Origin: Candidatus Kapaibacterium sp.
GTDB taxonomy: Bacteria; Bacteroidota; Ignavibacteria; Kapaibacteriales; NICIL-2
NCBI GenBank assembly: GCA_026003495.1
Contig: BPHK01000001.1
Location: 2,129,229 to 2,193,228, forward strand
Reading direction: 5' to 3'
Length of the DNA: 64,000 nt
This document shows positions 19,193 to 28,816 of this stretch, piece by piece. A program made the position numbers and the translations under genes. Position 1 is the stretch's first letter. Each line of letters begins with the position of its first letter. The notes below the pieces were generated by a model. It worked only from the letters and a program-made list of their open reading frames with translations, did not search any database and was not told the DNA's origin.

Positions 19193-20494
19193 ATGGCCAG
19201 TAGCCCACGTCCTCCGCTTGCTGAGCGAATGCGCCCACGCCGTTGGAGCGAGCTTGTCGGCCAGCAGGAGCTTGTCGGCCCTGGCGGCATCCTGACGCAG
19301 ATGCTTCGCAGTGGCAGCATCGCCTCGATGATCCTCTGGGGACCTCCGGGCGTGGGCAAAACAACAATCGCTCGGCTGCTTTCGGAAGAGAGCCACCGCC
19401 AGTTCTACCGCATCGCCGCGACCACCAGCGGTGTCGGCGAGGTCCGACAAATCCTTGCGGAGGCTGAGCGTGGACTCTTCTCGAGTGCAGGTGCACCGAT
19501 TGTGTTCATTGATGAAATCCATCGCTTCAACAAAGCCCAGCAGGACGCACTGCTCGATGCTGTCGAGCGCGGAACCATCATTCTCATCGGCGCAACGACG
19601 GAGAACCCATCGTTCGAAATCGTCCCGCCGCTCCTGTCCCGCGTCCAGGTCTTCACGCTCAAGCATCTTCGCCGCGATGAGCTTCTGGCGTTGCTCAAGC
19701 GCGCAATAACGACCGACGACGTTCTCCGCACGCGAACGATCGTGCTCGAGCAAACCGATGCCCTGCTTGCCTACAGCGGCGGCGATGCACGCAAGCTCCT
19801 CAACGCACTCGAAGCTATCGTCGAGCAACACCCAGACAATCCGCTCACGATCACCGATGCACTGGTGCGGAGCCTGCTTCAGCAGCGCACCCTCTACGAC
19901 AAGCATGGCGAGATGCACTACGATGTTGCCAGTGCGCTCATCAAATCCATCCGCGGTTCCGATCCTGACGCTGCAGCGTATTGGCTGGCAGTGATGCTCG
20001 ACGGCGGCGAAGACCCGCTCTTCATCGCGCGGCGGCTTGTGATTGCTGCAGCCGAGGATATTGGCCTTGCCAACCCCAATGCACTCCCGATTGCAGTTGC
20101 ATGCTTCGAGGCTGCCGAACGCATCGGCATGCCCGAAGCACGTATTGTTCTTGCGGAAACGGCGATTTACTTGGCGCTTTCTCCCAAAAGCAATACAGCG
20201 TACATGGCGATCGAACGTGCGCTCGACCACATCCGCCACCATGGCGCTAGCGCAGTGCCACTCCATCTCCGGAATGCCCCTACACCGCTCATGAGCGAGC
20301 TTGGCTACGCGCAGGGTTATCGCTACCCCCATGCATTCCCCGGTCACTGGGTTGAGCAGCAGTACCTTCCCGATGGTCTCGAAAACGTGCGTTTCTACTT
20401 GCCCAGCACCAGTGGGCTCGAACCTACTCTCGGCGCCTGGAAATCTGGACCAATCGAGCCGGATACACCCGATTCACCACCGCACCAGCCGTAG
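19193..20494 (+). CDS. rarA: Replication-associated recombination protein A (MgsA/RarA)
   Basis: RarA is an AAA+ ATPase that acts at stalled replication forks, related to clamp-loader subunits and Mgs1/WRNIP1. The 433-residue product has Walker A GPPGVGKTTIARLL at about 46-59, Walker B FIDEIHRFNKAQQDALLDAV at about 102, sensor 1 GATTENPSFE, and the C-terminal tetramerisation block with RRLVIAAAEDIGLANPNAL and ALSPKSNTAYMAIE. Start MASSPRPPLAERMRPRRW is the usual N-terminus. The end overlaps the convergent BNR protein gene by 21 bases. Confidence 0.96.
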   Translation: MASSPRPPLAERMRPRRWSELVGQQELVGPGGILTQMLRSGSIASMILWGPPGVGKTTIARLLSEESHRQFYRIAATTSGVGEVRQILAEAERGLFSSAGAPIVFIDEIHRFNKAQQDALLDAVERGTIILIGATTENPSFEIVPPLLSRVQVFTLKHLRRDELLALLKRAITTDDVLRTRTIVLEQTDALLAYSGGDARKLLNALEAIVEQHPDNPLTITDALVRSLLQQRTLYDKHGEMHYDVASALIKSIRGSDPDAAAYWLAVMLDGGEDPLFIARRLVIAAAEDIGLANPNALPIAVACFEAAERIGMPEARIVLAETAIYLALSPKSNTAYMAIERALDHIRHHGASAVPLHLRNAPTPLMSELGYAQGYRYPHAFPGHWVEQQYLPDGLENVRFYLPSTSGLEPTLGAWKSGPIEPDTPDSPPHQP

Positions 20495-23400
20495 CCGCGC
20501 AAGGGAATGTCCGCTCCGAACAAAGACTACGTACGTACCACGAGCGATGCCCTGCAAATCCAACCGCACTTGCGTGCGCGAGCTACTCCCATCGAACGTC
20601 CAGCTCTGGAGCACCAACCGACCGTAGAGGTCGTAGAGTTCGATGGATGAAGGCAGCGTGCTCTCGATGCGGACGAGCACTTCATCCTCAGCAGGATTCG
20701 GCTCGAGTGTGACCCATGCACCTGCGGGCTCATCGGTAACGCTCACGATTGCGTTGTACTCTCGACTTTCCGCCGAGCAGCCGTTCGCATCAGTGATGCG
20801 AACTCCGTACTGCCCACTTTCGGTGATCTCGAGCGCTTGGTCGGTTGCGCCAGCAATTGGCACGCCATCGCGGTACCATTGGTACTGCACACCATCTACG
20901 CTGCAGCGCAAGCGATTACCTTCGCGGATGATCTCCGGCGTTGGCGGGGGATCGAAAAACCGAACACGCACTGGAAGGGATGAGCCGCTGCACCCTGCCG
21001 CAGTCACAACGCTGACGACGTATTCACCCGGCTCAGTGACGGCGATTCGGCGGGTCGAGTCGCCCGTATTCCACGCGTACGTGGTATAGCCAGGGCCTGC
21101 ATCGAGCTCGATCGTATCGCCGGCGCACGCCTCGAAGCGGCCGGTGCTCGACGTCACACTAGGACGAACGACGGAGTCTCGTCTGATTCTAACGGTATCG
21201 CTTGTATTGCTACACCCTCGCGCTGTGGTACATGTGCACCAGTACTGACCAGGCTGGCTGACCGTGATTGTGCGCGTGGTCTGGCCGGTGTTCCAGCGGT
21301 ACTGAGCGAACTCTTCGCCTGCATCGAGCGTTGTGGTCTCGTTGCCGCACAGCGTGGTGGAGCCTTGCACCGTCAGTCGAGGGATAGGTTTGGGGAATAC
21401 CGCAACGACGAACGGATCCGATTGAATACGGCATCCGTTGGTGTCGATGACGAGCACAGCGTAGGTACCGCTGGTGCGAATGACGCGCCGATTTCCTTGA
21501 GCACTGCTCCCATCGAGCCAGAAGAATGCTGCCCCTGGCGAGGACGTCGCCAGCAGAACGACGCTATCGCCCTCGCAGAAGCTCAATGTGCCGAACACTT
21601 GCATCGTCAGCGGTGGCTTCGGCCATCGAACTAATCGGATTGTGTCGGAAAGGCGCCAGCAGCCATTGGCATCGGTGACGGTAACCAGGTAGTTCCCCCC
21701 AGAGCGGACGGTGATCTGCTGCGAAGTGGCACCAGTGCTCCACTGGTAGGTTGCGTAGCCACTCGGCGCTTGGAGCACAACGGAGTCACCTTCGCAGAAC
21801 GGATTGCGTCCCGTGATGGAAACCGAGGGCACCGGAGGTCGCGCCAGAATCGAGCACTGTACAACCGCAGAGGCTGTCGAACAGCCGGCTCCGCTGGTGA
21901 CGAGCACCTGCAAGGAATATGTGCCCACTGCACGGAGGATAATGCGCTGCGTCGTATCGCCGGTGTTCCACTGGTAGCGCGCGATGCCATTGCCACTTGC
22001 AGTGGCAACGATCGAGTCGCCCTCGCAGACGTGCTGTGCTGAAAGGGAAACTGTTACGCTCGGTCGCGGGTTGACCGTGACGGTCACTTGCGTAGAGTCC
22101 ACAAGCGTCCCGCTGGCGACGACAAGCCGCACGGTGAACTGCCCTGGGTTGGGGAACGTTACCGTCAGTGCTGAATCGGTTGCAGTCGCGGGGCTGCCAC
22201 CACTGATGGTCCACTGCCGCGTGGCAACCTGCCCGCTGGAGGCATCAGCCAAGCGCACCGTATCCCCGGCGCATAGTGTCGTGCGCGAAGCCCAGATTGC
22301 TGCCGTGAGCGTTTGATTGAGCAGTGTCCCTTGCCAGATGCCGCGACCGTACGTTGCTGCGTAGATGCGATTTGTGGCAGTATCGAGTTCGAGATCGCGG
22401 ACGATGACGTTCGGAAGGCCGTCGTCCCACATCGTCCACTGCGCGGCAGCGGGTGTGCGGAGGTAAACGCCAATGTCGGTGCCGACGTACGCATTGCCAT
22501 TGCGCGGATCGAGCGCGATGCAGTTGACAGGAACGTTCGGCAGTCCGCTGCTGAGGTTTGTCCAGGTCGAGCCGCCATCGGTTGAGCGGAATACTTTTTG
22601 CCCACTTGCCCAGTTGCTGCACGTTGCCCAGAGCACAGCAGGATTACTTGGATCAATCGCCACGTTGCTGACGCTTGCAGGCAAACCGCCGGCGATACTT
22701 GTCCAGTTTGTGCCACCATCGGTAGTGCGGAACATGGTCGAGCTTGTACCGACGACGATGACATCGGTGTTCGACGGTGCAACGGCAAGGTATCTTGCGC
22801 GAGCATTTGTCGCCAGCGGTGCTCCAAGCGAGGTCCAGTTCGACCCGCGATTTGTCGAGCGATAGACCGTTCGATATGCCACGTAGAGGAGCTGTGGGTT
22901 CGATGGATGCATCACGAAAGGCGTCACCCACGCGCCGTTACCGCTTTCGTTCGAGGGTGCTATTGCAGACCACGACGACCCGCTATTGGTCGAACGGTAG
23001 AACGAGCCGTAGTAAATCGAGCAGTACATCGTCGAGGGCGTCACCCAATCAATGGCATTCTCCATGCCATCGCCGCCATAGACTTGCGCCCAGCTGCCGC
23101 TACTGGTGCGGCGGTTAGTTCCGTTATCTTGCGTTCCTGCAAGGATAACAGGAGTAGAGCTGCCCCGGTGGTGGCTCATGCGGTACACCTGCAAGATGGC
23201 AAGCCCGCTGCTGAGGTCCTGCCACGAGCTCCCTGCGTTTGTCGTGCGGAAGACTCCTCCATCGTTGCCGACCCAGAGCTCGGTCGTTCCAGGCCGGAAG
23301 AGCATCGTGTGCTGATCTGCATGGACGTATGGGATCGTCTGCGAAGAAGACCAGTAACTGACAATCGTCCAACCTTGGCCTGCGTTGTCCGATCGCCAGA

Positions 23401-24607
23401 CGTTGATGCCGCCGGCAAAGAGCATCAGCGAATCTTGGGGATGCACCGCCAAACAGAGGTCATACCAGCCTTGGCCGCCCGTGCTTGTACCGCTGGTGTT
23501 GCTTCCCAAAATGTTCGGCGTGGCGGATTGTTGGGACCACGTCGAGCCAGTATCCAAGCTCATGTAGAGCCCGTAGAAGCCGCTGTTTGAGCTACTCGAA
23601 CAAAGCGCATAGACACGGCGTGGCGCCGTCGGTGCCAATGCCAGCGCGATGCGGTTGACGCTGGTGCTCGACCAGACGCTCGACCACGAAACCCCACCAT
23701 CGAGCGAGCGGAGAATTGCTGCGCCGCCCGACTGGGAATACGTCGAGGCAAAGACAATCGCCGGATTGGTCGGATGGAGCCGTAGCTCCATCGTGTAGCT
23801 CGTCGTCCGTTGGGACCAGGTCTGCCCTCCATCGGTTGAGCGCCAAATGCCATTGCTGGTGGCTGCAAGCAACGTTGAGGTGCTTCCGGGGAAGATGACA
23901 ATGTCGCAGACGACACGATTCTGTGGTGTCGTCCAATTGAGTCCGGTTGCATTCCACGTTGCACCGCCATCGGTGCTCTTGAGAATCCCAACGCCGTAGG
24001 TATCGCGTGCATCGCGGTCGCCCGTGCCGATGTAGATCACTTGCGGATTCGATGGGTCAATCGTAATTGCGCTGACACCGAGCGTAGCGAGAGTGTCGGT
24101 GGAACTTGACCAGGACGAGCCACCATCGGTGCTCTTCCAGAGACCGCCGCTCGGTGCTCCAACGAAGACGATATTGCTGTTGGTCGGGTGGAACGCGATG
24201 CAATTGATGCGTCCAGCACCGCCATTAGTGGGGATGCTGATAGGGCCAAGGTGCGTAAAGTTCGCCGAGGATTGCTGCCGTGCGCCTTTCTGCTGCTTCC
24301 GTTGGCGTTGCTGCGCGATCTTAGCGGAGAGCTCCTGCCAGAGGATCTCGCCGCTGGGGAAGCTGCCATCGGGCATGAGTCGAAGCTGCCAAAAGTCTGC
24401 CCACCGTCCAAAGTGAACGCCATCTTCCTCGCCTTCCTCGCGCTCGTCTTCTTCGACTGAGAGACGTTCCTTCCGTTGGCGCTCGAAGGCGCGTTCGATC
24501 TCGTCGTAGCGTGCATTCGGATCACGCAGAAGTTCGTGCCACTGGGGCTGCTGCGCGCCGAGCACCACCCCACAGGTAAGCAGCAGGACTACGCGGTGCC
24601 AGGCCAT
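20474..24607 (-). CDS. Large secreted BNR/VPS10-like repeat protein with Ig/PKD domains and T9SS sorting domain
   Basis: The 1377-residue product has a signal peptide (MAWHRVVLLLTCGVVLGAQ), an acidic helical stretch (about 25-110), and then a beta-propeller region (about 115-760) with many Asp-box repeats of the STDGGSSW type. A PKD-like domain (about 770-850) and at least five repeated domains of about 85 residues follow, each with CEGDS, QWSTG/WNTGDTT and GC motifs. The C-terminal 75 residues (LEPNPAEDEVLVRIE, YDLYGRLV, ARGTYVVFVRSG) form a T9SS type A sorting domain. The protein is therefore likely exported and surface-attached. The role is unknown. Its start faces the kup gene across 306 bases. 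Confidence 0.92.
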   Translation of the reverse strand: MAWHRVVLLLTCGVVLGAQQPQWHELLRDPNARYDEIERAFERQRKERLSVEEDEREEGEEDGVHFGRWADFWQLRLMPDGSFPSGEILWQELSAKIAQQRQRKQQKGARQQSSANFTHLGPISIPTNGGAGRINCIAFHPTNSNIVFVGAPSGGLWKSTDGGSSWSSSTDTLATLGVSAITIDPSNPQVIYIGTGDRDARDTYGVGILKSTDGGATWNATGLNWTTPQNRVVCDIVIFPGSTSTLLAATSNGIWRSTDGGQTWSQRTTSYTMELRLHPTNPAIVFASTYSQSGGAAILRSLDGGVSWSSVWSSTSVNRIALALAPTAPRRVYALCSSSSNSGFYGLYMSLDTGSTWSQQSATPNILGSNTSGTSTGGQGWYDLCLAVHPQDSLMLFAGGINVWRSDNAGQGWTIVSYWSSSQTIPYVHADQHTMLFRPGTTELWVGNDGGVFRTTNAGSSWQDLSSGLAILQVYRMSHHRGSSTPVILAGTQDNGTNRRTSSGSWAQVYGGDGMENAIDWVTPSTMYCSIYYGSFYRSTNSGSSWSAIAPSNESGNGAWVTPFVMHPSNPQLLYVAYRTVYRSTNRGSNWTSLGAPLATNARARYLAVAPSNTDVIVVGTSSTMFRTTDGGTNWTSIAGGLPASVSNVAIDPSNPAVLWATCSNWASGQKVFRSTDGGSTWTNLSSGLPNVPVNCIALDPRNGNAYVGTDIGVYLRTPAAAQWTMWDDGLPNVIVRDLELDTATNRIYAATYGRGIWQGTLLNQTLTAAIWASRTTLCAGDTVRLADASSGQVATRQWTISGGSPATATDSALTVTFPNPGQFTVRLVVASGTLVDSTQVTVTVNPRPSVTVSLSAQHVCEGDSIVATASGNGIARYQWNTGDTTQRIILRAVGTYSLQVLVTSGAGCSTASAVVQCSILARPPVPSVSITGRNPFCEGDSVVLQAPSGYATYQWSTGATSQQITVRSGGNYLVTVTDANGCWRLSDTIRLVRWPKPPLTMQVFGTLSFCEGDSVVLLATSSPGAAFFWLDGSSAQGNRRVIRTSGTYAVLVIDTNGCRIQSDPFVVAVFPKPIPRLTVQGSTTLCGNETTTLDAGEEFAQYRWNTGQTTRTITVSQPGQYWCTCTTARGCSNTSDTVRIRRDSVVRPSVTSSTGRFEACAGDTIELDAGPGYTTYAWNTGDSTRRIAVTEPGEYVVSVVTAAGCSGSSLPVRVRFFDPPPTPEIIREGNRLRCSVDGVQYQWYRDGVPIAGATDQALEITESGQYGVRITDANGCSAESREYNAIVSVTDEPAGAWVTLEPNPAEDEVLVRIESTLPSSIELYDLYGRLVLQSWTFDGSSSRTQVRLDLQGIARGTYVVFVRSGHSLARLRLVRW

Positions 24608-24653
24608 CGCTGTGCTCCTGGGATTGCTGTACTTTGAGGGAAATTACGAACAA

Positions 24654-24669
24654 ATTGTTTGCAAACAAT
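24654..24669. promoter_or_regulatory. Perfect 16-bp palindrome, possible operator
   Basis: ATTGTTTG followed by CAAACAAT is a perfect dyad 47-62 bases upstream of the BNR protein start, within the 306-base gap to kup. The rest of the gap shows no gene. The site could bind a dimeric regulator; no second copy was noticed. Confidence 0.35.
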
Positions 24670-24866
24670 CGGTGCCGCGAACACCAACGAAACGTTGCTT
24701 CTCCCTTCCTCCAGCGAAAGTGGTGCCAGTGCCGTTGCGCTCCCTCAGCAGGGCATGCTCCGAGTGCCCGCTGACGTGATGCGAGCCACCGGTAGCACTC
24801 GGAAGGGGGATAGTTCTCTCTAGCAACATGCCGGCAGTGGCACGGTGTCAACGTTTGACGGTAAAG

Positions 24867-24874
24867 TAGTTTTG
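24867..24874 (+). promoter_or_regulatory. Putative promoter -7 element for kup
   Basis: TAGTTTTG followed by CTGG fits TAnnTTTG and lies 39 bases before the kup start. The same 12-base string GTAGTTTTGCTG occurs before yidD and before the subtilase gene. Confidence 0.5.
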
Positions 24875-24913
24875 CTGGCCTGTGCTGGATAGTGCGTTTT
24901 TCAAACTCAGGTT

Positions 24914-26935
24914 ATGGCTTCTGACCAAACAACCCTGCATCAGCGGACGAGCGCTGCCGGCGCCCTCGTTGCGATGGGCATTGTCTTCGGTGACATCGGT
25001 ACTTCACCGCTCTACACCATCAGTGCCATTGTGGGCAGGCGGACCGTTGACGAGCTACTCGCGTACGGTGCACTCTCAGCGGTCTTCTGGACGCTGACGT
25101 TTCTGACGACGCTCAAGTACGTGGTCATCACCCTCCGCGCGGACAACCGTGGGGAAGGCGGTATTCTTGCGCTCTACGCTCTGGTGCGCCGACGGGCGCG
25201 GTGGCTGGTGTTTCCGGCAATCATTGGTGCAGCCTCGCTCTTTGCCGATGGGCTGATAACACCGGCGATTTCGGTTTCCTCAGCAATTGAGGGGCTGCAA
25301 ATCCTCTCGCCGGAGATTCCAACAGTACCCCTAGTCATCGGGATACTGGTTGCGCTGTTCTCCGTTCAGCAGTTCGGGACAGAAAAAGTCGGGCGTGCAT
25401 TCGGCCCGATCATGCTGGTGTGGTTCCTCTTCATCGGCGTCATTGGCGGGCTCCAGGCGCTCGACCACCCTGAGATCTTTGCAGCGCTCGATCCACGCTA
25501 CGCAGTCTGGCTCATCACAGAACATCCCGACGGGTTCTGGATTCTCGGTGGTGTCTTCCTCTGCACGACGGGCGCAGAAGCGCTCTACAGTGACCTCGGC
25601 CACTGCGGTCGGGGTAACATTCGGCTCAGCTGGGCGCTCGTCAAGCTATGCCTGCTGCTCTCCTATGCCGGCCAGTGCGCGTGGATGCTCGAACATCTCG
25701 GTGCGCCGCTCTCAGCACGGCCATTCTACGCGATCGTTCCTGCTCCGATTCTCCCCCTGGCGATCGTGATCGCAACGGTAGCGACGATCATCGCCAGCCA
25801 AGCGCTCATCAGTGGTTCGTACACGCTCGTCAATGAAGCAATGCAGCTCGGCCTGTGGTTCCGGACGAAAGTCAAGTACCCAACAGTCATTCGGGGTCAA
25901 CTCTACATCCCTCGGATCAATTGGGCGCTCATGGTCGGCTGCATTGCCGTCGTACTCTACTTCCGCAATTCGACGCACATGGAAGCAGCCTACGGGTTGG
26001 CGATCACACTGACGATGATCATGACAAGTGCCCTTGTGGCACAGTACCTCCGACAGCAAGGCGTTGCATTGCCGCTGGTGGGAGCGATCGTCTTACTCTT
26101 TGCGGCAATCGAGCTGTCGTTCTTGGTTTCAAACCTTGCGAAGCTCTTCGAAGGCGGATGGTTCACAATGGCGGTCGGCAGCAGCATTGCCGCAGTGATG
26201 TTCGTCGTCTTCCGCTCGAAAGAAATTCGCTCGCAACTGACCGAGATGGTTCCGCTCGATGTGTTCGTTCCCGTCCTGGAACAGCTCAGTCGCGACGAGA
26301 GCATCCCGAAGTTTGCAACGCACCTAGTGTACCTGACTGCATCGAGCGATCCGCGCCAAGTTGAGCAAATCGCCATTGATTCGATTATTCGCCGCAGTCC
26401 AAAGCGTGCGAGCATCTATTGGTTTGTCAACGTGCACACAGTGGACGAGCCGTACCGCATGACGTACAACGTCGAGATTCTCGATCGCTTGCGGCGGTCC
26501 GGTCCATCGGACGTTGACGTAGTCTTTGTGCGCTTCAATCTCGGTTTCCGAATCGAACCACGCCTGAATATCATGTTCCGCCACGTCGTCGAAGAGATGG
26601 TTCGCCGTAAGGAGATCGACATCGCCAGCCGGTATCGGTCGCTGGAGCGCCTCAACCAAACGGGGGATTTCCGCTTTGTGATTTTCCAGCGTTTCCTTTC
26701 CTACGACAACGAGCTGCCCCCCCGCGAACGCTTGGTGCTCAATGCGTACTACTTCCTTGCGCACCGCTTAGCGGCCAGCGCTGAGGAATACTACGGCCTC
26801 GATACGAGCAACGTCGTCGTCGAAAAAGTGCCGCTGGTGGTCATGCCCCCGCGGCGATTGCCGCTCATGCGGGAAGAGGGGCCGCTGGCCAATAGCGAAT
26901 ACCCGCTGGAATCAACGACAGCATCGAACCGATGA
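24914..26935 (+). CDS. kup: Low-affinity potassium uptake protein Kup
   Basis: Kup is a proton-coupled potassium transporter of the inner membrane. The 673-residue product has the family signature MGIVFGDIGTSPLYTI at about 24-39, then about twelve membrane helices up to residue 430 (for instance GVFLCTTGAEALYSDLGHCG and TVATIIASQALISGSYTL). A soluble C-terminal domain of about 230 residues follows. The length fits the family. It overlaps murI by an ATGA and probably heads a kup-murI-SDR operon. Confidence 0.95.
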   Translation: MASDQTTLHQRTSAAGALVAMGIVFGDIGTSPLYTISAIVGRRTVDELLAYGALSAVFWTLTFLTTLKYVVITLRADNRGEGGILALYALVRRRARWLVFPAIIGAASLFADGLITPAISVSSAIEGLQILSPEIPTVPLVIGILVALFSVQQFGTEKVGRAFGPIMLVWFLFIGVIGGLQALDHPEIFAALDPRYAVWLITEHPDGFWILGGVFLCTTGAEALYSDLGHCGRGNIRLSWALVKLCLLLSYAGQCAWMLEHLGAPLSARPFYAIVPAPILPLAIVIATVATIIASQALISGSYTLVNEAMQLGLWFRTKVKYPTVIRGQLYIPRINWALMVGCIAVVLYFRNSTHMEAAYGLAITLTMIMTSALVAQYLRQQGVALPLVGAIVLLFAAIELSFLVSNLAKLFEGGWFTMAVGSSIAAVMFVVFRSKEIRSQLTEMVPLDVFVPVLEQLSRDESIPKFATHLVYLTASSDPRQVEQIAIDSIIRRSPKRASIYWFVNVHTVDEPYRMTYNVEILDRLRRSGPSDVDVVFVRFNLGFRIEPRLNIMFRHVVEEMVRRKEIDIASRYRSLERLNQTGDFRFVIFQRFLSYDNELPPRERLVLNAYYFLAHRLAASAEEYYGLDTSNVVVEKVPLVVMPPRRLPLMREEGPLANSEYPLESTTASNR

Positions 26936-27762
26936 GCGCTCCCATCCGCATCGGCGTTTTCGATTCGGGTGTTGGCGGCTTGAGTGTGCTGCGGCACTTG
27001 ATCACGGAACTGCCGCACGTGCAGTACATCTACGTCGGCGACACAGCCCGTGTCCCATACGGCAACAAGTCGGTTGCCACCATTGCGCACTACGCCGCGC
27101 AGAGCGCGACGTTCCTCCGCTCGAAAGGGGTGGATATGATCGTCGTCGCGTGCAATACCGTTTCTGCAGCAGCGCTCGACATTGTCGAAGCGATTGCGGA
27201 AGTCCCTGTTGTCGGGATGATCCAACCTGCCGCACGCGCTGCACTCGAGCGCTCCCCGTCTAAGCGCATTGGAGTCATCGGCACCAGAGCAACGATCGAA
27301 AGCGATGCCTATGCGCTTGCACTCTATGCGCACGGTGGAACAGAGAACGTTACGGTCGTCCAGCATGCGTGTCCGCTTCTGGTTGCACTGGCCGAAGAAG
27401 GCTGGTTGGCACATCCGGCAACACTGGCGATCATCGAGGAATACCTCCGTCCATTACTCGACCAAGCAGTGGACACAATCATCCTCGGATGTACGCACTT
27501 CCCCTTGCTTGCCGAAGCAATCGAGCAGGTTGCACCGGTTGCGTTGATTGACCCTGGCTATTGGGCAACGCGCCATGTCAAACGCCTGCTCGGGGAGCAG
27601 TCGCTCCCGCAGCAGCGCTCGCCCCGGACGGCACGAGTCGAGTACTACGTCACTGATGTTCCAACCAACTTCGCGGCTGTTGCCCGGCAATTCCTCGGCT
27701 TCGAGATTGGCCAGCCGCACCGCCTCTCGCTCGAAGAGATCGTCCCCATCTCCGCAGAGTAA
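26932..27762 (+). CDS. murI: Glutamate racemase
   Basis: MurI makes D-glutamate for peptidoglycan. The 276-residue product has GVFDSGVGGLSVLRHL at 7-22 with the first acidic catalytic residue, YVGDTARVPYG, the first catalytic cysteine in VVACNTVSAAALD, and the second in ILGCTHFPLL. The start overlaps the kup stop (ATGA at 26932-26935), and the SDR gene follows 5 bases later. Confidence 0.96.
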   Translation: MSAPIRIGVFDSGVGGLSVLRHLITELPHVQYIYVGDTARVPYGNKSVATIAHYAAQSATFLRSKGVDMIVVACNTVSAAALDIVEAIAEVPVVGMIQPAARAALERSPSKRIGVIGTRATIESDAYALALYAHGGTENVTVVQHACPLLVALAEEGWLAHPATLAIIEEYLRPLLDQAVDTIILGCTHFPLLAEAIEQVAPVALIDPGYWATRHVKRLLGEQSLPQQRSPRTARVEYYVTDVPTNFAAVARQFLGFEIGQPHRLSLEEIVPISAE

Positions 27763-27766
27763 ACAG

Positions 27767-28531
27767 ATGCAGATTCACCAATTCGAATCCGGCTTGCATG
27801 GGCGCGTTGCACTCATCACTGGCGCAGCCGTCGGCAACGGCAGCGCGTTCTGCGAGCGCCTGGCAGAAGAAGGCGCCTCTATTGCAATCGTGGACATCGC
27901 GGACGCCAGTGCCACCGTAACTGCGGTGCGCCAGATTACTGACCGGGTCGTTGCCTACCGCGGCGATTTGACGATGCCCGAAACGGTCCGCCAGATTGTC
28001 GGGCAGGTCGTTGCGGATTTCGGACGCATTGATGTGCTCGTCCATAACGTCGGCCTTTACGAAGAAGAACCGTTCGAGCTCCTGACGTTCGAGCAGTGGA
28101 AGCGTATGCTGACGGTGTGTCTGGACTCGCTCTTTCTGGTCACGCATGCGGTCGTTCCGATCATGAAGCGGAACACATTCGGACGGATAATCGCACTCAG
28201 TTCCGATACCGTCTGGCTGGGAACGCCGTACTTGGTGCACTACGTGACTGCCAAAAGCGCAATCATCGGTTTTGTGCGATCGCTGGCAGCAGAAGTCGGG
28301 CAGTACGGAATCACGGTCAACGCGGTTACCGTCGGACTGACGGCAACGCAAGACCCCACTGACCGGCCGATGAACCGCGCCCTGCTCAAGGACATTCTGC
28401 CGCAGCAGTGCATCCACCGCGCCGATGAGCCGCACGATATTGCGAACGTCGTCGCGTTCCTTGCCATGCCGGCAGCAAGTATCATCACCGGGCAAGCGAT
28501 CAACGTTGATGGCGGCGTCGCGCGGCATTAG
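27767..28531 (+). CDS. SDR family oxidoreductase
   Basis: The 254-residue product is a classical short-chain dehydrogenase/reductase. It has the cofactor motif LITGAAVGNGSAFC at about 14-27, an acidic residue after strand 2 (IVDIAD) suggesting NAD(H) preference, HNVG in place of NNAG, the catalytic serine in IIALSSD, YVTAK as YxxxK, and the C-terminal signature ITGQAINVDGGVA. The long open frame upstream runs in the wrong frame through murI, so ATG 27767 is used. The substrate is unknown. Confidence 0.88.
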   Translation: MQIHQFESGLHGRVALITGAAVGNGSAFCERLAEEGASIAIVDIADASATVTAVRQITDRVVAYRGDLTMPETVRQIVGQVVADFGRIDVLVHNVGLYEEEPFELLTFEQWKRMLTVCLDSLFLVTHAVVPIMKRNTFGRIIALSSDTVWLGTPYLVHYVTAKSAIIGFVRSLAAEVGQYGITVNAVTVGLTATQDPTDRPMNRALLKDILPQQCIHRADEPHDIANVVAFLAMPAASIITGQAINVDGGVARH

Positions 28532-28556
28532 CAGCTGCCAACCGAGAGCTGTTCCG

Positions 28557-28564
28557 TAGTTTTG
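28557..28564 (+). promoter_or_regulatory. Putative promoter -7 element for yidD-yidC
   Basis: TAGTTTTG fits TAnnTTTG, 22 bases before the yidD start. It is part of the string GTAGTTTTGCTG shared with the kup and subtilase upstream regions. Confidence 0.45.
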
Positions 28565-28586
28565 CTGCCGACGACCGCCGTGTTCC

Positions 28587-28796
28587 ATGCGTACGCTGTT
28601 TATCATCATCATCCGAGCCTACCAGCGCTGGATTTCACCATTGCTCGGTGCTCAGTGCCGATTCTACCCAACCTGTTCACAGTACGCCATCGAGGCGATC
28701 GAGCGGTACGGCGCTGCCAAGGGCATATGGCTTGCCGTGCGGCGCATCGCTCGGTGCCACCCTTGGCACCCCGGCGGTTTTGACCCAGTTCCATAA
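28587..28796 (+). CDS. yidD: Membrane protein insertion efficiency factor YidD
   Basis: The 69-residue product matches the YidD family over its full length: [20 protein letters not shown] at about 12-31, then [20 protein letters not shown] and [14 protein letters not shown] with the conserved cysteines. It helps YidC-dependent insertion at the inner membrane. yidC follows 20 bases downstream, the usual arrangement. Confidence 0.95.
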   Translation: MRTLFIIIIRAYQRWISPLLGAQCRFYPTCSQYAIEAIERYGAAKGIWLAVRRIARCHPWHPGGFDPVP

Positions 28797-28816
28797 CGAT
28801 CACCACCCAACTCTGC

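Noticed and set aside
22598..23590. A 330-codon plus-strand frame opposite the BNR protein
   Set aside because: It is antisense to the Asp-box repeats and rich in Cys/Arg/His without domain structure.
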